In this document: positions 17,456 to 26,865 of the stretch, in pieces
Position numbering within the stretch: the stretch's first letter is position 1
How the letters are laid out: each line of letters opens with the position of its first letter
Origin: Thermoplasmata archaeon
Lineage (GTDB): Archaea > Thermoplasmatota > Thermoplasmata > Thermoplasmatales > Thermoplasmataceae
Length of the DNA: 64,000 nt
NCBI GenBank assembly: GCA_021797355.1
Contig: JAJZZX010000002.1
Coordinates: forward strand, 213,560 to 277,559
Direction of reading: 5' to 3'
Notes under the pieces: model-generated
What the model saw: the letters and a program-made list of their open reading frames with translations, nothing else
Databases searched by the model: none
Told to the model about the DNA's origin: nothing
Made by a program: the position numbers and the translations under genes

Positions 17456-18172
17456 GAGCATCCTCAGTATTCCCCTGAACTCCTTCACATCCCCCACCCT
17501 GTACCTGGCTGCTGTGGGGCCATCTCCAACTTTGATGGTCAGCGCATCCTGGTTGAGGATGAATGAATCCTCGTCAGTGATGTCATCACCAGCAATGAGG
17601 GCAGGCCTGCTTTCACGCAGCATCCTTATTGCTGTCCCCTTGTTTATGCCGGGTATGCGCAGTTCTGCTATCCTCTTTCCCAGATAGAGATCCATTCCAG
17701 ACTCTGCTGCCATGTTCCGGAGCTCAGAAACAAGGCTTCCAGAATCACGGGGCGATAGGCGCCATAGTATGAAGACAATCCCGCCCTGCTTATTCGTGAT
17801 CTTCAATCCGGGATACCTAGAAATGAAATCATTCCTTCTTGAAAATGCTGAATTGCAGTATTCAATGTATTTAGTGGCATCTACAAGATAGCGCGGTTCC
17901 TGGCCCCTCTTCATCAGCACAGCACCATGGAGTGCTATGATATTGTATCTATTTCCTAGAAATTCAGTTATTTCCAGAAGTGACCTGCCAGTGGCAATGT
18001 AAGTCTCATACCTTGCTGACACTGCATCCAGGAGCGAAACAAGCTCAGAATCTGGATAGGTTGTTTCTGGGTCTGGAGACAGCTCAACCAGGGTGCCGTC
18101 GTAGTCTAGAAATACCATGGAATCTCGAGGAAGCGACCTGATTGCAGTTTCAACATCAGTTCCCAGAGACAT
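17444..18172 (-). CDS. otsB: Trehalose-6-phosphate phosphatase
   Basis: The 242-residue HAD-superfamily phosphatase has FLDYDGTLVELSPDP (nucleophile Asp and acid/base Asp), ATGRSL (motif II), the cap domain, and GDDITDEDSF (motif IV). It dephosphorylates trehalose-6-phosphate to trehalose, a compatible solute. It is second in a two-gene operon, overlapping the end of otsA by 17 bases. Confidence 0.92.
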   Translation of the reverse strand: MSLGTDVETAIRSLPRDSMVFLDYDGTLVELSPDPETTYPDSELVSLLDAVSARYETYIATGRSLLEITEFLGNRYNIIALHGAVLMKRGQEPRYLVDATKYIEYCNSAFSRRNDFISRYPGLKITNKQGGIVFILWRLSPRDSGSLVSELRNMAAESGMDLYLGKRIAELRIPGINKGTAIRMLRESRPALIAGDDITDEDSFILNQDALTIKVGDGPTAARYRVGDVKEFRGILRMLSVP

Positions 18173-19514
18173 AATCTGGCCTTCCCTTATGCATCAGCTC
18201 ATCAGCTTTTTTCTCTATTGCATTGATCCACCAGTTGATGTCCCTTCTTCTTATGCTGGTCTTCATTGCCTTAAGCCTCTGTAATGCCTCTTCAGGCCCC
18301 ATTGAAAGTGCCCGGGCAAGTGCATGGGCCATGGCATCTATATCGTTTGGGTTTACAAGTATTGCCTGAGGAAGGTTGAAAGCTGATCCTGCAAATTCGG
18401 ACAGTATAAGGACGCCCTTTTGCGTGGCAGCAACAAATTCCTTGCTCACAAGATTCAGTCCATCCATGACGGGGGTAATCAGGGCAACATCTGCATTCCT
18501 GTAGTAGGACAGGAGTGCTCTTTCAGCTACCTTCCGGTACATGTAGATCACCGGCTGCCAGTTTATGTCGCCCAGAATGCCGTTTATCCTTCCAACTTCC
18601 ATCTCAATGTCCCGCCTCATTTTCTGGTACTCGAATACTGCTGTCCTGCTTGGCGTCACTATCATTATGTAGAGGAATTTTCCGCGTGACTGTGGATAGA
18701 GCTTGGTATACCGCTCCACCGCCAGTAGCCGGTTGATGAGGCCTTTGGTGTAATCTAGCCTGTCTATGGAGAATATTATCTTCCTTTCTGCTGGAGCGAA
18801 CCTGGCCTGCTTTATATGCGTATCATCAGAATAATGCTTGTAGTCTATTCCAAGCGAGTAGGCAAATGTCATGTCGTCGACACTCATCTCAGGATCGGCA
18901 ACCCTTTCACAGGATTCCCGGAAATTCTTCCTGTAAAGTTCCGTGTGGAATGTGATCATGTTGCTTTGAAGGAGGCTACCAGCAATTTCCCTTGCCTGCG
19001 GCAATATGTTGAAGAATTCAGATGATACCCATGGAATGTGCCAGGTAAATATTATGAAGTTGCTGAATCCACTCTTTCTCAACATCCCGGGTACAAGTGT
19101 CAGCTGGTAGTCATGAACCCATACCAGTGATTCCGGATCAGACTTTCGGATGATAGTTTCAGCAAACTTCTGGTTCACTCTGCTGTATTGCTGAAAGGAT
19201 CCCTCCGCGTACCTTATTCTTTCCCTGAAATAGTGGAAAAGCGGCCAAAGTGTCCCATTGGAATATTCATCATAGAATCCATGTTTCTCTGCTCTGTCCA
19301 AAAATACACGGACAATCCGGTATCCCTCATATTCCTCCTCTTCATGGTCTCTGTCTGAATTTCCGTCTCCCCAGCATATCCATGATCCTCCATGATTTTT
19401 CAGTGCCTGATGGAGAGCAGTTGCCACCCCGCCAACATTCACCCTGACAGTTTCCCTTCCGGCAACTTTCTCATGGCTGATAGGGCATCTGCTTGTGACA
19501 ACTACCAGTTTCAT
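18156..19514 (-). CDS. otsA: Trehalose-6-phosphate synthase
   Basis: The 452-residue GT20 glycosyltransferase joins a nucleotide-activated glucose to glucose-6-phosphate. Signatures include GGVATALH (donor-binding glycine loop), VWVHDYQLTLVPGMLR, FTWHIPWVSSEFF, FSIDRLDYTKGLINRL and the late DGLNLVSKEFVA(A) with SEFAGSA. With otsB it forms a complete OtsAB route. It is divergent from nothing nearby: the MFS gene next upstream runs on the same strand. Confidence 0.94.
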   Translation of the reverse strand: MKLVVVTSRCPISHEKVAGRETVRVNVGGVATALHQALKNHGGSWICWGDGNSDRDHEEEEYEGYRIVRVFLDRAEKHGFYDEYSNGTLWPLFHYFRERIRYAEGSFQQYSRVNQKFAETIIRKSDPESLVWVHDYQLTLVPGMLRKSGFSNFIIFTWHIPWVSSEFFNILPQAREIAGSLLQSNMITFHTELYRKNFRESCERVADPEMSVDDMTFAYSLGIDYKHYSDDTHIKQARFAPAERKIIFSIDRLDYTKGLINRLLAVERYTKLYPQSRGKFLYIMIVTPSRTAVFEYQKMRRDIEMEVGRINGILGDINWQPVIYMYRKVAERALLSYYRNADVALITPVMDGLNLVSKEFVAATQKGVLILSEFAGSAFNLPQAILVNPNDIDAMAHALARALSMGPEEALQRLKAMKTSIRRRDINWWINAIEKKADELMHKGRPDYVSGN

Positions 19515-19550
19515 GCTTCAAAATTAGGTCATGATATTAATAATGTTATA

Positions 19551-21047
19551 TTACGGCTCCTCAACCATCTCCTTGGGGCCATTTCTGCCCAGGACTTCCC
19601 GGGCCAAGAACACAAGAATACCTGCTGCTATGAATGACACAGCTGCTATGAGAAATATATATGAAAACGCCAGTGAGGAAGCCATTCTTGCATATACAGG
19701 TGAGGTTCCAATTTCGCCGACTACAAAAACTGCAGTGACTGACGACATAATGGAGCCAGCCACAGGAGCCCCAATGCTGCTTCCAACATTCCTGAAGGTA
19801 CCGTTCATGGCAGTAGCAATACCCATGTTTTTAGGATCCACCGTAAGGACTATGAGGTTGATGAGTGACGCATTCATTATTGACAGGCCTCCTCCTGTGA
19901 TGAATTCAAACACCAGCATCTGGGTATATGAGTGAAAGAAAGCCTCAAGCATAAATCCAATGGCAGCCATTACAGAACCAACAACGGCAAGCGGCTTGAC
20001 ACCTAACTTTCCGACAAGGTTTCCTGTGATGGGTGCGAATACAAGGGTGCCTATGGCAAAGGGAACGAGGGAAAGACCTGTGATAAGAATGGACTTTCCG
20101 TAGCCAGCGGGTACCGGCAGCTCAAACCTGTATGTCAAAGCCTGCATTGCAAGAAACATACCCATTCCTGAAATGGACAACACAACATTGGCAACAAGAA
20201 CATTCCTTTCTGAGAGCAGCCGCCCATCAATTATGGCATCTCCGCCGCGGCGGGAGTAGTACCTCTCATATACTGCAAGAGGGACTGCAAGGATTGCACC
20301 GGCAAGGAACAGTTCCATTGTTCCTGCGGCTTCCCATCCCCACGTAGGAGCTTCAGAAAGGGCAAAGACAAATATGGCAAGCATACTGGCAAGAAGGCCT
20401 GCACCAAAATAGTCTATCTTGACGTCAGGCCTCCTGTATCTGGATTCCCTCACTGTTGCAATTGTGAGAATGGCAAGCAGTATGACTGCAGGGATTGCCG
20501 TATGATAGGTCATCCTCCAGCCAAAGTCATTGGAGACAAGAGATCCGAGCGGAAGACTAACAGCAAACCCGGCTCCAAACATTGCGCTTATGAAAGCCTG
20601 GGCCCTTGGGACCATCTCCCTTGGAAACTCCTCCCTGACAAGACTCATCCCCAGGGGCATAATGGTTAGCCCTATTCCCTGGATTGCCCTTGATATGACC
20701 ATGAACGAGAAGGTTGGAGAAAACCCTGTGACTGATACTGCAGCAGCATAAATGAGGAGAACCAAGGCAAGGATCTTCTTCTTCCCATAGATATCACCAA
20801 GCTTTCCCATTATTGGTGTGAAGGCCACCCCTCCAACCAGATAGGCTGAAAGAAGCAGGCTAACCTGAGCAGACGTGACCCCAAAATCATCGGCTATGGT
20901 GTGCAGGGAAGGGGTAAGCATGCCTTCTATATACATAACAACAAGGACAAGGCCGGCCAAGATCATCATGACCCTGCTGGCATATTTTGGATCAAATTCC
21001 CTGTTCTCGCTAACCTCTCTCTTTGAAAAATCAATTTCAACCGTCAT
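19551..21047 (-). CDS. MFS transporter, DHA2-like (14 TM)
   Basis: The 498-residue protein has about 14 hydrophobic segments with motif A variants GKLGDIYGKKKI and a long VISRAIQGIGLTIMPLGMSL segment typical of drug:H+ antiporters. It begins four bases inside the end of the MarR-type regulator gene. This regulator-transporter pairing suggests export of a toxic compound that the regulator senses. The substrate is unknown. Confidence 0.88.
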   Translation of the reverse strand: MTVEIDFSKREVSENREFDPKYASRVMMILAGLVLVVMYIEGMLTPSLHTIADDFGVTSAQVSLLLSAYLVGGVAFTPIMGKLGDIYGKKKILALVLLIYAAAVSVTGFSPTFSFMVISRAIQGIGLTIMPLGMSLVREEFPREMVPRAQAFISAMFGAGFAVSLPLGSLVSNDFGWRMTYHTAIPAVILLAILTIATVRESRYRRPDVKIDYFGAGLLASMLAIFVFALSEAPTWGWEAAGTMELFLAGAILAVPLAVYERYYSRRGGDAIIDGRLLSERNVLVANVVLSISGMGMFLAMQALTYRFELPVPAGYGKSILITGLSLVPFAIGTLVFAPITGNLVGKLGVKPLAVVGSVMAAIGFMLEAFFHSYTQMLVFEFITGGGLSIMNASLINLIVLTVDPKNMGIATAMNGTFRNVGSSIGAPVAGSIMSSVTAVFVVGEIGTSPVYARMASSLAFSYIFLIAAVSFIAAGILVFLAREVLGRNGPKEMVEEP

Positions 21048-21508
21048 TTTTTCACCGTTTTCACAAGATCTCTTTTAAGAAATTCTGTTGCTCTTAACCC
21101 AATTGCATCCAGGAGCTGGATAAGTTCAGACCGGCAGGCAGGTTCAACTTCCTGCAAACCGGCCAGAATTGTATTGCTCATTTCATCTTCCAGGGAGGAT
21201 AAGAATTTGTGACCCGTATCCGTAACGTCAACAAGCGCAACGCGCCTGTCTCCTGAGATATGAGTTCTCGCCACAAGCCCCATTTCCTCCAGGGTGTCTA
21301 CTATGCCGGTTATAGTTGGCTTCTTGACATTTATGAAAAGAGCAAGATCTGATATCTTCTGCTTGCCATGCATATCAAGATATCTGAGGATGCCATACTG
21401 GTAGGCCATAAGGCCTCGCGCCCTTATCATATGAAGCTTAAGCATGATCATCTTGTCAGTGGTGCGTTGTATTATGGCACTGAGTTCAGTCATGCTATCT
21501 GAAACCAT
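21044..21508 (-). CDS. MarR-family transcriptional regulator
   Basis: The 154-residue winged-helix dimer protein has a recognition region (DLALFINVKKPTITGIVDTLEEMG), a wing (RTHISGDRRVALVDVTDTG) and a C-terminal dimer helix. It precedes an MFS exporter with a 4-base overlap and probably represses this operon. Palindromes lie around its promoter (see 21512-21554). A TATA-like acctttatg about 26 bases upstream fits a leaderless ATG at 21508. Confidence 0.9.
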   Translation of the reverse strand: MVSDSMTELSAIIQRTTDKMIMLKLHMIRARGLMAYQYGILRYLDMHGKQKISDLALFINVKKPTITGIVDTLEEMGLVARTHISGDRRVALVDVTDTGHKFLSSLEDEMSNTILAGLQEVEPACRSELIQLLDAIGLRATEFLKRDLVKTVKK

Positions 21509-21511
21509 AAC

Positions 21512-21554
21512 CAGTAATTAATTAGTAATACATAAAGGTTAATGATAACTAACC
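21512..21554. promoter_or_regulatory. Putative operator/promoter of the MarR-MFS operon
   Basis: Just upstream of the marR-like start are taattaatta (perfect 10-bp palindrome, 21515-21524) and GGTTAATGATAACTAACC (near-palindrome with GGTTA/TAACC arms, 21537-21554). The minus-strand TATA-like box (about 21530-21539) lies between them. This is the position expected of an autorepressor site; binding is inferred, not shown. Confidence 0.45.
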
Positions 21555-21632
21555 AAATTAAACTTGAGGCGAAATTTCGTGTCAATTTAGGGAGCGGTGA
21601 GAGGAATTAAGTATTAATTTTGCATAATAAAA

Positions 21633-22103
21633 TTGATAAGAACGATCCTGGACAGGATAATATTCGTCTTTCCAACATTACTCTATGCTGCTAGTATATT
21701 TTCAAGAGCACTTGCTGGCAACGGTTTATTGTCGTCTGTTGAGGATGAAAATTCCACGAGGAAAATAGAAGTCCAGTTTCTAATAGATGGGGCACTGCTG
21801 GGTGTAATTAATGGCTTTATCATAATATTTGGCATCGGGCAAACTGGCTACGGAATACTGCTTTCCTTTGCAACTCTGGCAATAGCACTCCTTGGCATTT
21901 CATCTCTTTATTCCGGTTCATCTACATATGCAAGTCTTTTCATCATAGTCCTAAACGTTCTTCTCTTTGGCCAGTTCCTGGATCTTGCAACATTCTCATT
22001 CCCAGTATCTTTAGGTGTAATAATTGCCCTTGCCATTCTTCTGTTCGTATACCTAGCAAGGTTTGCAGAAAGCGGAGATGAAGCCGCAGAAGCTAATCCA
22101 TAA
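21633..22103 (+). CDS. Small four-helix membrane protein, unknown function
   Basis: The 156-residue protein has four to five hydrophobic segments and an acidic C-terminal tail (ESGDEAAEANP). The start is a TTG at 21633; no ATG is available near the beginning, and the first hydrophobic helix starts immediately after it. I do not recognise the family. It is divergent from the marR-like gene. Confidence 0.55.
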   Translation: MIRTILDRIIFVFPTLLYAASIFSRALAGNGLLSSVEDENSTRKIEVQFLIDGALLGVINGFIIIFGIGQTGYGILLSFATLAIALLGISSLYSGSSTYASLFIIVLNVLLFGQFLDLATFSFPVSLGVIIALAILLFVYLARFAESGDEAAEANP

Positions 22104-22293
22104 GAAACTGTAGAAGCCTTGCGGAAGCTGGGAACAGGAATTATTCTCTTATCACCCGGCAGATCTGAAGTTGAAATCGGCTGCGAAAATGGAAAAACGG
22201 AAATCATTGCAGCAAATAGACCAAGAACTAACTGCATGAACCGCACATCCTTATGATTTATGGCCCTGCATAACTACCAACAATGATAAACAC

Positions 22294-22312
22294 TTACCTG
22301 AAAAAGCTTATA
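22294..22312 (-). terminator. Likely 5S rRNA terminator
   Basis: About 15-25 bases past the 5S 3' end the minus strand reads ttataagctttttcaggt, with a five-T run. Stable archaeal RNAs commonly end at such T tracts. The exact 3' processing site cannot be seen. Confidence 0.35.
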
Positions 22313-22322
22313 AGAACGAAAT

Positions 22323-22441
22323 ATGACAGCGATTCGCATTTCCCATCCCCTCGCGGAAGATAGTACACGTGCGAAACGTAGCAGGCTTTACCGTCGGGTT
22401 CGGAATGAGACCGGGTGTGACCCTGCCACTATGGCCGTCAC
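22323..22441 (-). rRNA. 5S ribosomal RNA
   Basis: On the minus strand this 119-base stretch folds as 5S rRNA: the terminal helix pairs tgacggc (22434-22440) with gctgtca (22324-22330). Between them are the conserved loop segments cattccgaacccgac and aagcctgctac. It resembles the Thermoplasma 5S RNA in sequence. No 16S or 23S gene is adjacent. The ends are estimated from the helix and may shift by one or two bases. Confidence 0.92.
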
Positions 22442-22462
22442 GTACACTGCATTATGGAGAAT

Positions 22463-22479
22463 TATATAATACTTTTCAG
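22463..22479 (-). promoter_or_regulatory. Promoter of the 5S rRNA gene
   Basis: On the minus strand gaaaagtattatataat reads as a purine-rich BRE followed by a strong TATA box (ttatataa), centred about 26 bases upstream of the first base of 5S rRNA. This is textbook archaeal promoter spacing. Confidence 0.75.
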
Positions 22480-22512
22480 ACTGATGGCACTATGGCTGAC
22501 GCCTTACCATTG

Positions 22513-23679
22513 TCATGTAATGTGTGCATCGCCATCAAGAATCCCTCTTTTTCTTGAGAAATATGCCAGGAATAGGGGCAGGCTTGTGAATCCAGACAGC
22601 GTTGAGAGTGCCCAGATAACCAAGGGAGAACTTGTCACAGTAAACGCGGAGCCACCAATAATGGGGCCAATTGATCTTCCAATGGATAAGAACGCATTGT
22701 ATATGCCCATGTTTCTTCCGATATTCTCAGGTTTGGATGCATTCGACACCATTGTTATGCTCGTTGGGAAGGCAAGATCTTCCCCAAAGGTCAGCATGAC
22801 AGTGGAGATGATGAAACCCAATAGGCTAGTGTCGAGGGCATAACTGAGGTATCCTGCTGAATAAAGTAACGTGCCAAGAGAATACGAGACAAAATTCCCC
22901 AGTCTTTTAGACACCCTGAACAAGAACGGCTGTGAGGCAACCACTGTTAAGCCGTTTGTAAGGTAAATAATTCCAAGCTGATAATAAGGTATGTCCCTGA
23001 TGATCTTCGCATAATTGGACAGGGTAACTGTTTCCTGAGCCTGGACCATGAATAGCATCAATGCAACGACAGACAGCATTATCAACATCCTGTTGTCTGT
23101 GTGTAATGAGAAGGTTCGCCCAGCTTTTCTTTCACTCTCCCTTAGGAAATGTGAGATAGAAAGTGCAATAATGCTCATTGAGAGACCAAGGACAAAGAGG
23201 GACGAGAAGGGATAGTAGGAAAGAATGAATCCTCCAACGGCCGGGCCTATCCCCCAGCCTATGTTGTTTCCAATTCTCAGGATTGAAAACCCCTTCAGCT
23301 TGACATCACTGGATAGTGATACCAGGGCATTGGATGCTGGAGACTGGATTGAATTTCCAAGCATGAGCAAGACCAGCATTGGCGGAAAGAACAGTGGGGA
23401 ACGCAGCAGATCATGATCCAGAACCGGAAGAGCATAAAGTGTACAGAGCAGGGATAGCGAGAATAGTATGGTGATCCTGTATCCTATTCGATCACTGATA
23501 ATTCCGCCATAGATCTGCATGACGCCTGAGACTGCACCTCCTGCCGCAAAAACAACTCCGACCAGAAGAAGTGGAATATGGAGTGAAACGTGCATAAATA
23601 TTGAACTGTAAACCCAGATTGATGAATAGGCCAGCCCCCTCAGTGTGGAAGCTGCGGCGATGATCTCAACATTCTTCAA
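22513..23679 (-). CDS. MFS transporter (12 TM)
   Basis: The 388-residue major facilitator protein has motif A as GGIISDRIGYRI between helices 2 and 3, a polar loop in the middle (RESERKAGRTFSLHTDNR) and a second half-repeat. Its length and loop are typical of 12-TM members. No substrate can be read from the sequence. It stands alone between the 5S gene and trpS. Confidence 0.85.
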   Translation of the reverse strand: MKNVEIIAAASTLRGLAYSSIWVYSSIFMHVSLHIPLLLVGVVFAAGGAVSGVMQIYGGIISDRIGYRITILFSLSLLCTLYALPVLDHDLLRSPLFFPPMLVLLMLGNSIQSPASNALVSLSSDVKLKGFSILRIGNNIGWGIGPAVGGFILSYYPFSSLFVLGLSMSIIALSISHFLRESERKAGRTFSLHTDNRMLIMLSVVALMLFMVQAQETVTLSNYAKIIRDIPYYQLGIIYLTNGLTVVASQPFLFRVSKRLGNFVSYSLGTLLYSAGYLSYALDTSLLGFIISTVMLTFGEDLAFPTSITMVSNASKPENIGRNMGIYNAFLSIGRSIGPIIGGSAFTVTSSPLVIWALSTLSGFTSLPLFLAYFSRKRGILDGDAHIT

Positions 23680-23736
23680 ATTAGTGCTGAATAACTATGT
23701 GGTATTATTTGCTTCCATTCCTTTGGGGAAGCGCCT

Positions 23737-24870
23737 TCAGAATTTCTCAGGATCGAACATGTACTCGCCAATGTGATTCCTCACATCGTCTCTTCTTGCC
23801 ATGAGTTCCTCCAGCAGATCGCTTATTCGGTCAGCAGTCATTGCTTTCATCTCACCGCTCAGAATCTTCCCTGTCTTGTATTCCTCATACACTTTCCCGA
23901 CGACCGAAGGGTTTTGCTCAAGAAGGCGGAATACATTGAAGGCAAAGTCAATATCCGGATTCGCCCCGAATTTTCTCTGCTCCTCTGCGGTATCCCTTCC
24001 ACCGGAAAATGCATATTTCATAAGCTTCCTCCTGACTGTTCTCCTGTCATCGTCCAGATATATGCCGCTGTTCTCATCAGATGAAGACATTTTTCCAGTG
24101 CCCTTAAGGGATGGAATGAACTTGGATATGATGGACGAAGGCTTTTGCCAACCGATTTTAGGGATAACGTCCCTTGCGACCTTGAAGTGAGGATCTTGGT
24201 CTATGGCATATGGTATGAGGCAGCGGACGCTTTTTCCCTTTATTTCTGAAAGAATGAATGATGGCACCGCCTGTATGCTTGTAAAAAAGTATTTGCCCAC
24301 ATTATCGCTATCACTGAAGCCAAAAACCGCCTTGGCCAGGCTAACGTTGATATGCCGGGCAACCTTTATGGCGTTGTTGTAAAGCAGCCCTGAATTTCTA
24401 CTGTCTATGAGAATGTGTGTCTTCTCCGGAATAAATCCTAGGCTAAGTATGTCGAGAACGTTTTCATTGGTGTATTTCTCAAGATCATCCCTGCCAAGAT
24501 CCCTGAAGAGAAATTTCTCGTCGTCTGTTATCTGAATAATCAAATCAACATTGAATTTTTCCTGTAGCCACCTTGTGAACATGAAGGGCAGAAGATGCCC
24601 CAGGTGCATCTTTCCAGAAGGCCCCCTCCCTGTATAAAGATAGAAACTTTCTCCACGGGAGTATGCGTCAAGAAGCAGATCAAGATCCCTATGAGCATAG
24701 AATACATCATAAAGGAGAAATGGGTGCAGGTCTCCGGTGAATTCAGAAATTCTCTTCTTGAGGCCAGCGTCGATTACTTTGGCCCCAAATTCAGTTGCTA
24801 TCCTTGAATAGTCAGTATCACCCAGGCTTCCTGAGACTTCCCAGGGAGTTATGGAAACATCATCAACCAA
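23737..24870 (-). CDS. trpS: Tryptophanyl-tRNA synthetase
   Basis: The 377-residue class Ic aminoacyl-tRNA synthetase of the archaeal/eukaryotic type. The HIGH-like motif is PSGKMHLGHLLPF, preceded by the characteristic YLYTGRG; the KMSKS loop is GTGKMSSSDEN. The AIDQDPHFKVARD segment shapes the tryptophan/ATP pocket. The start gives about 80 residues before the HIGH motif, the usual N-terminal extension length. Confidence 0.94.
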   Translation of the reverse strand: MVDDVSITPWEVSGSLGDTDYSRIATEFGAKVIDAGLKKRISEFTGDLHPFLLYDVFYAHRDLDLLLDAYSRGESFYLYTGRGPSGKMHLGHLLPFMFTRWLQEKFNVDLIIQITDDEKFLFRDLGRDDLEKYTNENVLDILSLGFIPEKTHILIDSRNSGLLYNNAIKVARHINVSLAKAVFGFSDSDNVGKYFFTSIQAVPSFILSEIKGKSVRCLIPYAIDQDPHFKVARDVIPKIGWQKPSSIISKFIPSLKGTGKMSSSDENSGIYLDDDRRTVRRKLMKYAFSGGRDTAEEQRKFGANPDIDFAFNVFRLLEQNPSVVGKVYEEYKTGKILSGEMKAMTADRISDLLEELMARRDDVRNHIGEYMFDPEKF

Positions 24871-24895
24871 TTCAGCACTTCCTTGCCATTATTGA

Positions 24896-25933
24896 TCAGA
24901 CCGTGCTAATGGGGACATCTTTCATGAAGAGATCCCTATCCATCAAGCTCTTCATCCGGCCGAGGTCTTCAGGCCTGAATACGCCATATTCTGTAATGAA
25001 CGCTGTAACATACTTGTGTGGCGTTACATCGAAGGCGGGATTCTTGGCGTGGCTCCTTTCCGGTCCAAGTCTGCTTCCGTTAACTGTAAGCACCTCATCT
25101 TCCGACCTTTCCTCTATAGGTATCCTATCTCCGTCAGGAATTGAGAAGTCGAATGTGCTGCCCGGCGCTGCAACGTAGAATGGTATTCCATTTTCGTGGG
25201 CAACCACAGCCTTCTCATAAGTGCCAATCTTGTTGGCAAAATCACCGTTAGCAGTTATCCTGTCGGCCCCAACAATCACCAGATCAACTTCCTTCCTCCT
25301 CATGTAATAGCCAGCTGCATTATCCGCTATTATGGCGTGTTCAATGCCCTCCTGGCCAAGTTCCCATGCTGTCAGCTTAGCACCCTGGAGCCTGGGCCTC
25401 GTTTCATCGACGAAGACAAATATATTCTTTCCCTGATCGTGAGCTATCCTCATTGGAGCAAGGGCGGTTCCCCAGTCTACAACAGCAAGTGCACCGGCAT
25501 TGCAATGGGTAAGTATCCTGCTGTTTTTGCCTATGAGTTCATTGCCAAATTCACCTATCTTCTTGCTTCTTCCGCTGATCTCGTTAGCATAGCGCCTGGC
25601 AGAACCCATATCGAAATTGTTTGCCTTAATGTAGTTTATGGCCTTGAAGAGATCGAAAGCAGTAGGGCGCGTTCTCCAGATTTTCTGTACAGCTTCATCC
25701 ATATTTTCGCCGTTCTTCTTTGCCATGGCAAGGCCATAAGCTGCTGTGACACCGATGGCAGGGGCACCTCTGACAACCATATCCTTTATGGCAAATGCAA
25801 TCTCATCACTGTTTCTGGCTTCAAAAACTTCTATCCTTTCAGGGAGCTTTCTCTGGTCAATGAGTTTTACCACATCATTTTCATACCATACAGCAAAGAG
25901 ATGCCTAAGTTCCCCGTCAATATTTACTTTCAT
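24896..25933 (-). CDS. mtnA: S-methyl-5-thioribose-1-phosphate isomerase or related aIF2B-like isomerase
   Basis: The 345-residue protein of the eIF2B/MtnA superfamily has RGAPAIGVTAAYGLA near residue 55, ILTHCNAGALAVVDWGTAL, DETRPRLQGAKLTAWEL, and VGADRITANGDFANKIGTY with the catalytic Asp. MtnA converts methylthioribose-1-phosphate to the ribulose form in methionine salvage; archaeal relatives can be ribose-1,5-bisphosphate isomerases. The RGAPAIG and HCNAGALA motifs fit MtnA better. Confidence 0.87.
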   Translation of the reverse strand: MKVNIDGELRHLFAVWYENDVVKLIDQRKLPERIEVFEARNSDEIAFAIKDMVVRGAPAIGVTAAYGLAMAKKNGENMDEAVQKIWRTRPTAFDLFKAINYIKANNFDMGSARRYANEISGRSKKIGEFGNELIGKNSRILTHCNAGALAVVDWGTALAPMRIAHDQGKNIFVFVDETRPRLQGAKLTAWELGQEGIEHAIIADNAAGYYMRRKEVDLVIVGADRITANGDFANKIGTYEKAVVAHENGIPFYVAAPGSTFDFSIPDGDRIPIEERSEDEVLTVNGSRLGPERSHAKNPAFDVTPHKYVTAFITEYGVFRPEDLGRMKSLMDRDLFMKDVPISTV

Positions 25934-25973
25934 AGTGCAACTCCATTGCTTTCTGAAATAAATTGATTTTTCA

Positions 25974-26849
25974 TCACTCCAGGATCATCAGTTCCCGCAA
26001 CTTTTTTTCAGGTGGCGTTTCCTTCAAATCTGCAAATGGCATATTCATGTAGTTCCTTGGCTCCTTTTCTCCAGCTATATATTTCCTGAACAGATAGTTG
26101 TGTATAGTTGGTGTCTCATAAGAAGTGACAAGATCCACAATCTCCTTAGTCATCTGGCAAATTCTTTCAGATTCTGGTGATCCTTTTGCTATCCGCAGTG
26201 TGTTGAGACAGAAATTGGACGACATGCATACTCCACCCGCTGCCCCCTCCCTGATGGAATCAAGCAACAGGGCATCCTTTCCCTGAAATACCTTTAGCCC
26301 CTTTATTTTCAAGAATTCCCTGAACTTTTTCATGTCGGCTCCACTGTCCTTGAGGCCTGCAAGATTTTCATGGCTATCACGAAGTTTCATGATGGTGTCA
26401 GGCTGTATCTCAGTCCCACTGAGTCCCGGATTGTTATAGGCAAATACGTTAGTGTCAAATGCATCGAGGATAGAATCAAAGAAACGGTAAATGGATTCCT
26501 GGCTGTATTTGTGATAGAAAGGGTTAATTGCAACAAGGTTGCCGTATCCAAGATCGCTGGCAATTTTCCCCATGTGAAGGGTCTCAATCAGGCTGCTTCT
26601 AGTTATTCCAGCGTAAAGATCTATTCCTTGTGAATCCTCAATGACCCATTCTAGTAATTTCTGGTGCTGCTCAAAAGAAAGAGATGCAAATCCGCCAGTT
26701 GAGCCTCCGGCAAAGAGGCCATCGAATCTGTTTCTGCGAGCGTATTCCAAAAACATGTCAAGTGCGCTGCGATCTAGGTGATTGTCCCGGAATGGCGTTA
26801 TCATCGGTATGATCAGGGAAGCTTCCATGATGGGGAATTGCTGTTTCAT
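25974..26849 (-). CDS. DapA-family aldolase, probably 2-keto-3-deoxygluconate aldolase type
   Basis: The 291-residue TIM-barrel enzyme of the dihydrodipicolinate synthase/N-acetylneuraminate lyase family has the Schiff-base lysine in NLAGLKDSG and the tyrosine in FAYNNPGLSG. The substrate loop reads GGSTGG rather than the GTTGE of true DapA. Thermoplasmatales use a non-phosphorylative Entner-Doudoroff route, so a KDG-type aldolase is likely, but other 2-keto acid substrates are possible. It is leaderless, with a TATA box about 25 bases upstream. Confidence 0.75.
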   Translation of the reverse strand: MKQQFPIMEASLIIPMITPFRDNHLDRSALDMFLEYARRNRFDGLFAGGSTGGFASLSFEQHQKLLEWVIEDSQGIDLYAGITRSSLIETLHMGKIASDLGYGNLVAINPFYHKYSQESIYRFFDSILDAFDTNVFAYNNPGLSGTEIQPDTIMKLRDSHENLAGLKDSGADMKKFREFLKIKGLKVFQGKDALLLDSIREGAAGGVCMSSNFCLNTLRIAKGSPESERICQMTKEIVDLVTSYETPTIHNYLFRKYIAGEKEPRNYMNMPFADLKETPPEKKLRELMILE

Positions 26850-26865
26850 GATATTATGTCTGTGT

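Noticed and set aside
22104..22260. Open continuation of the membrane protein frame after its TAA, and an overlapping minus-strand frame (21908-22246) with a signal-peptide-like start
   Set aside because: Both lie in a short gap before the 5S rRNA terminator; neither has a promoter or ribosome binding site, and the minus frame mostly mirrors the real gene.
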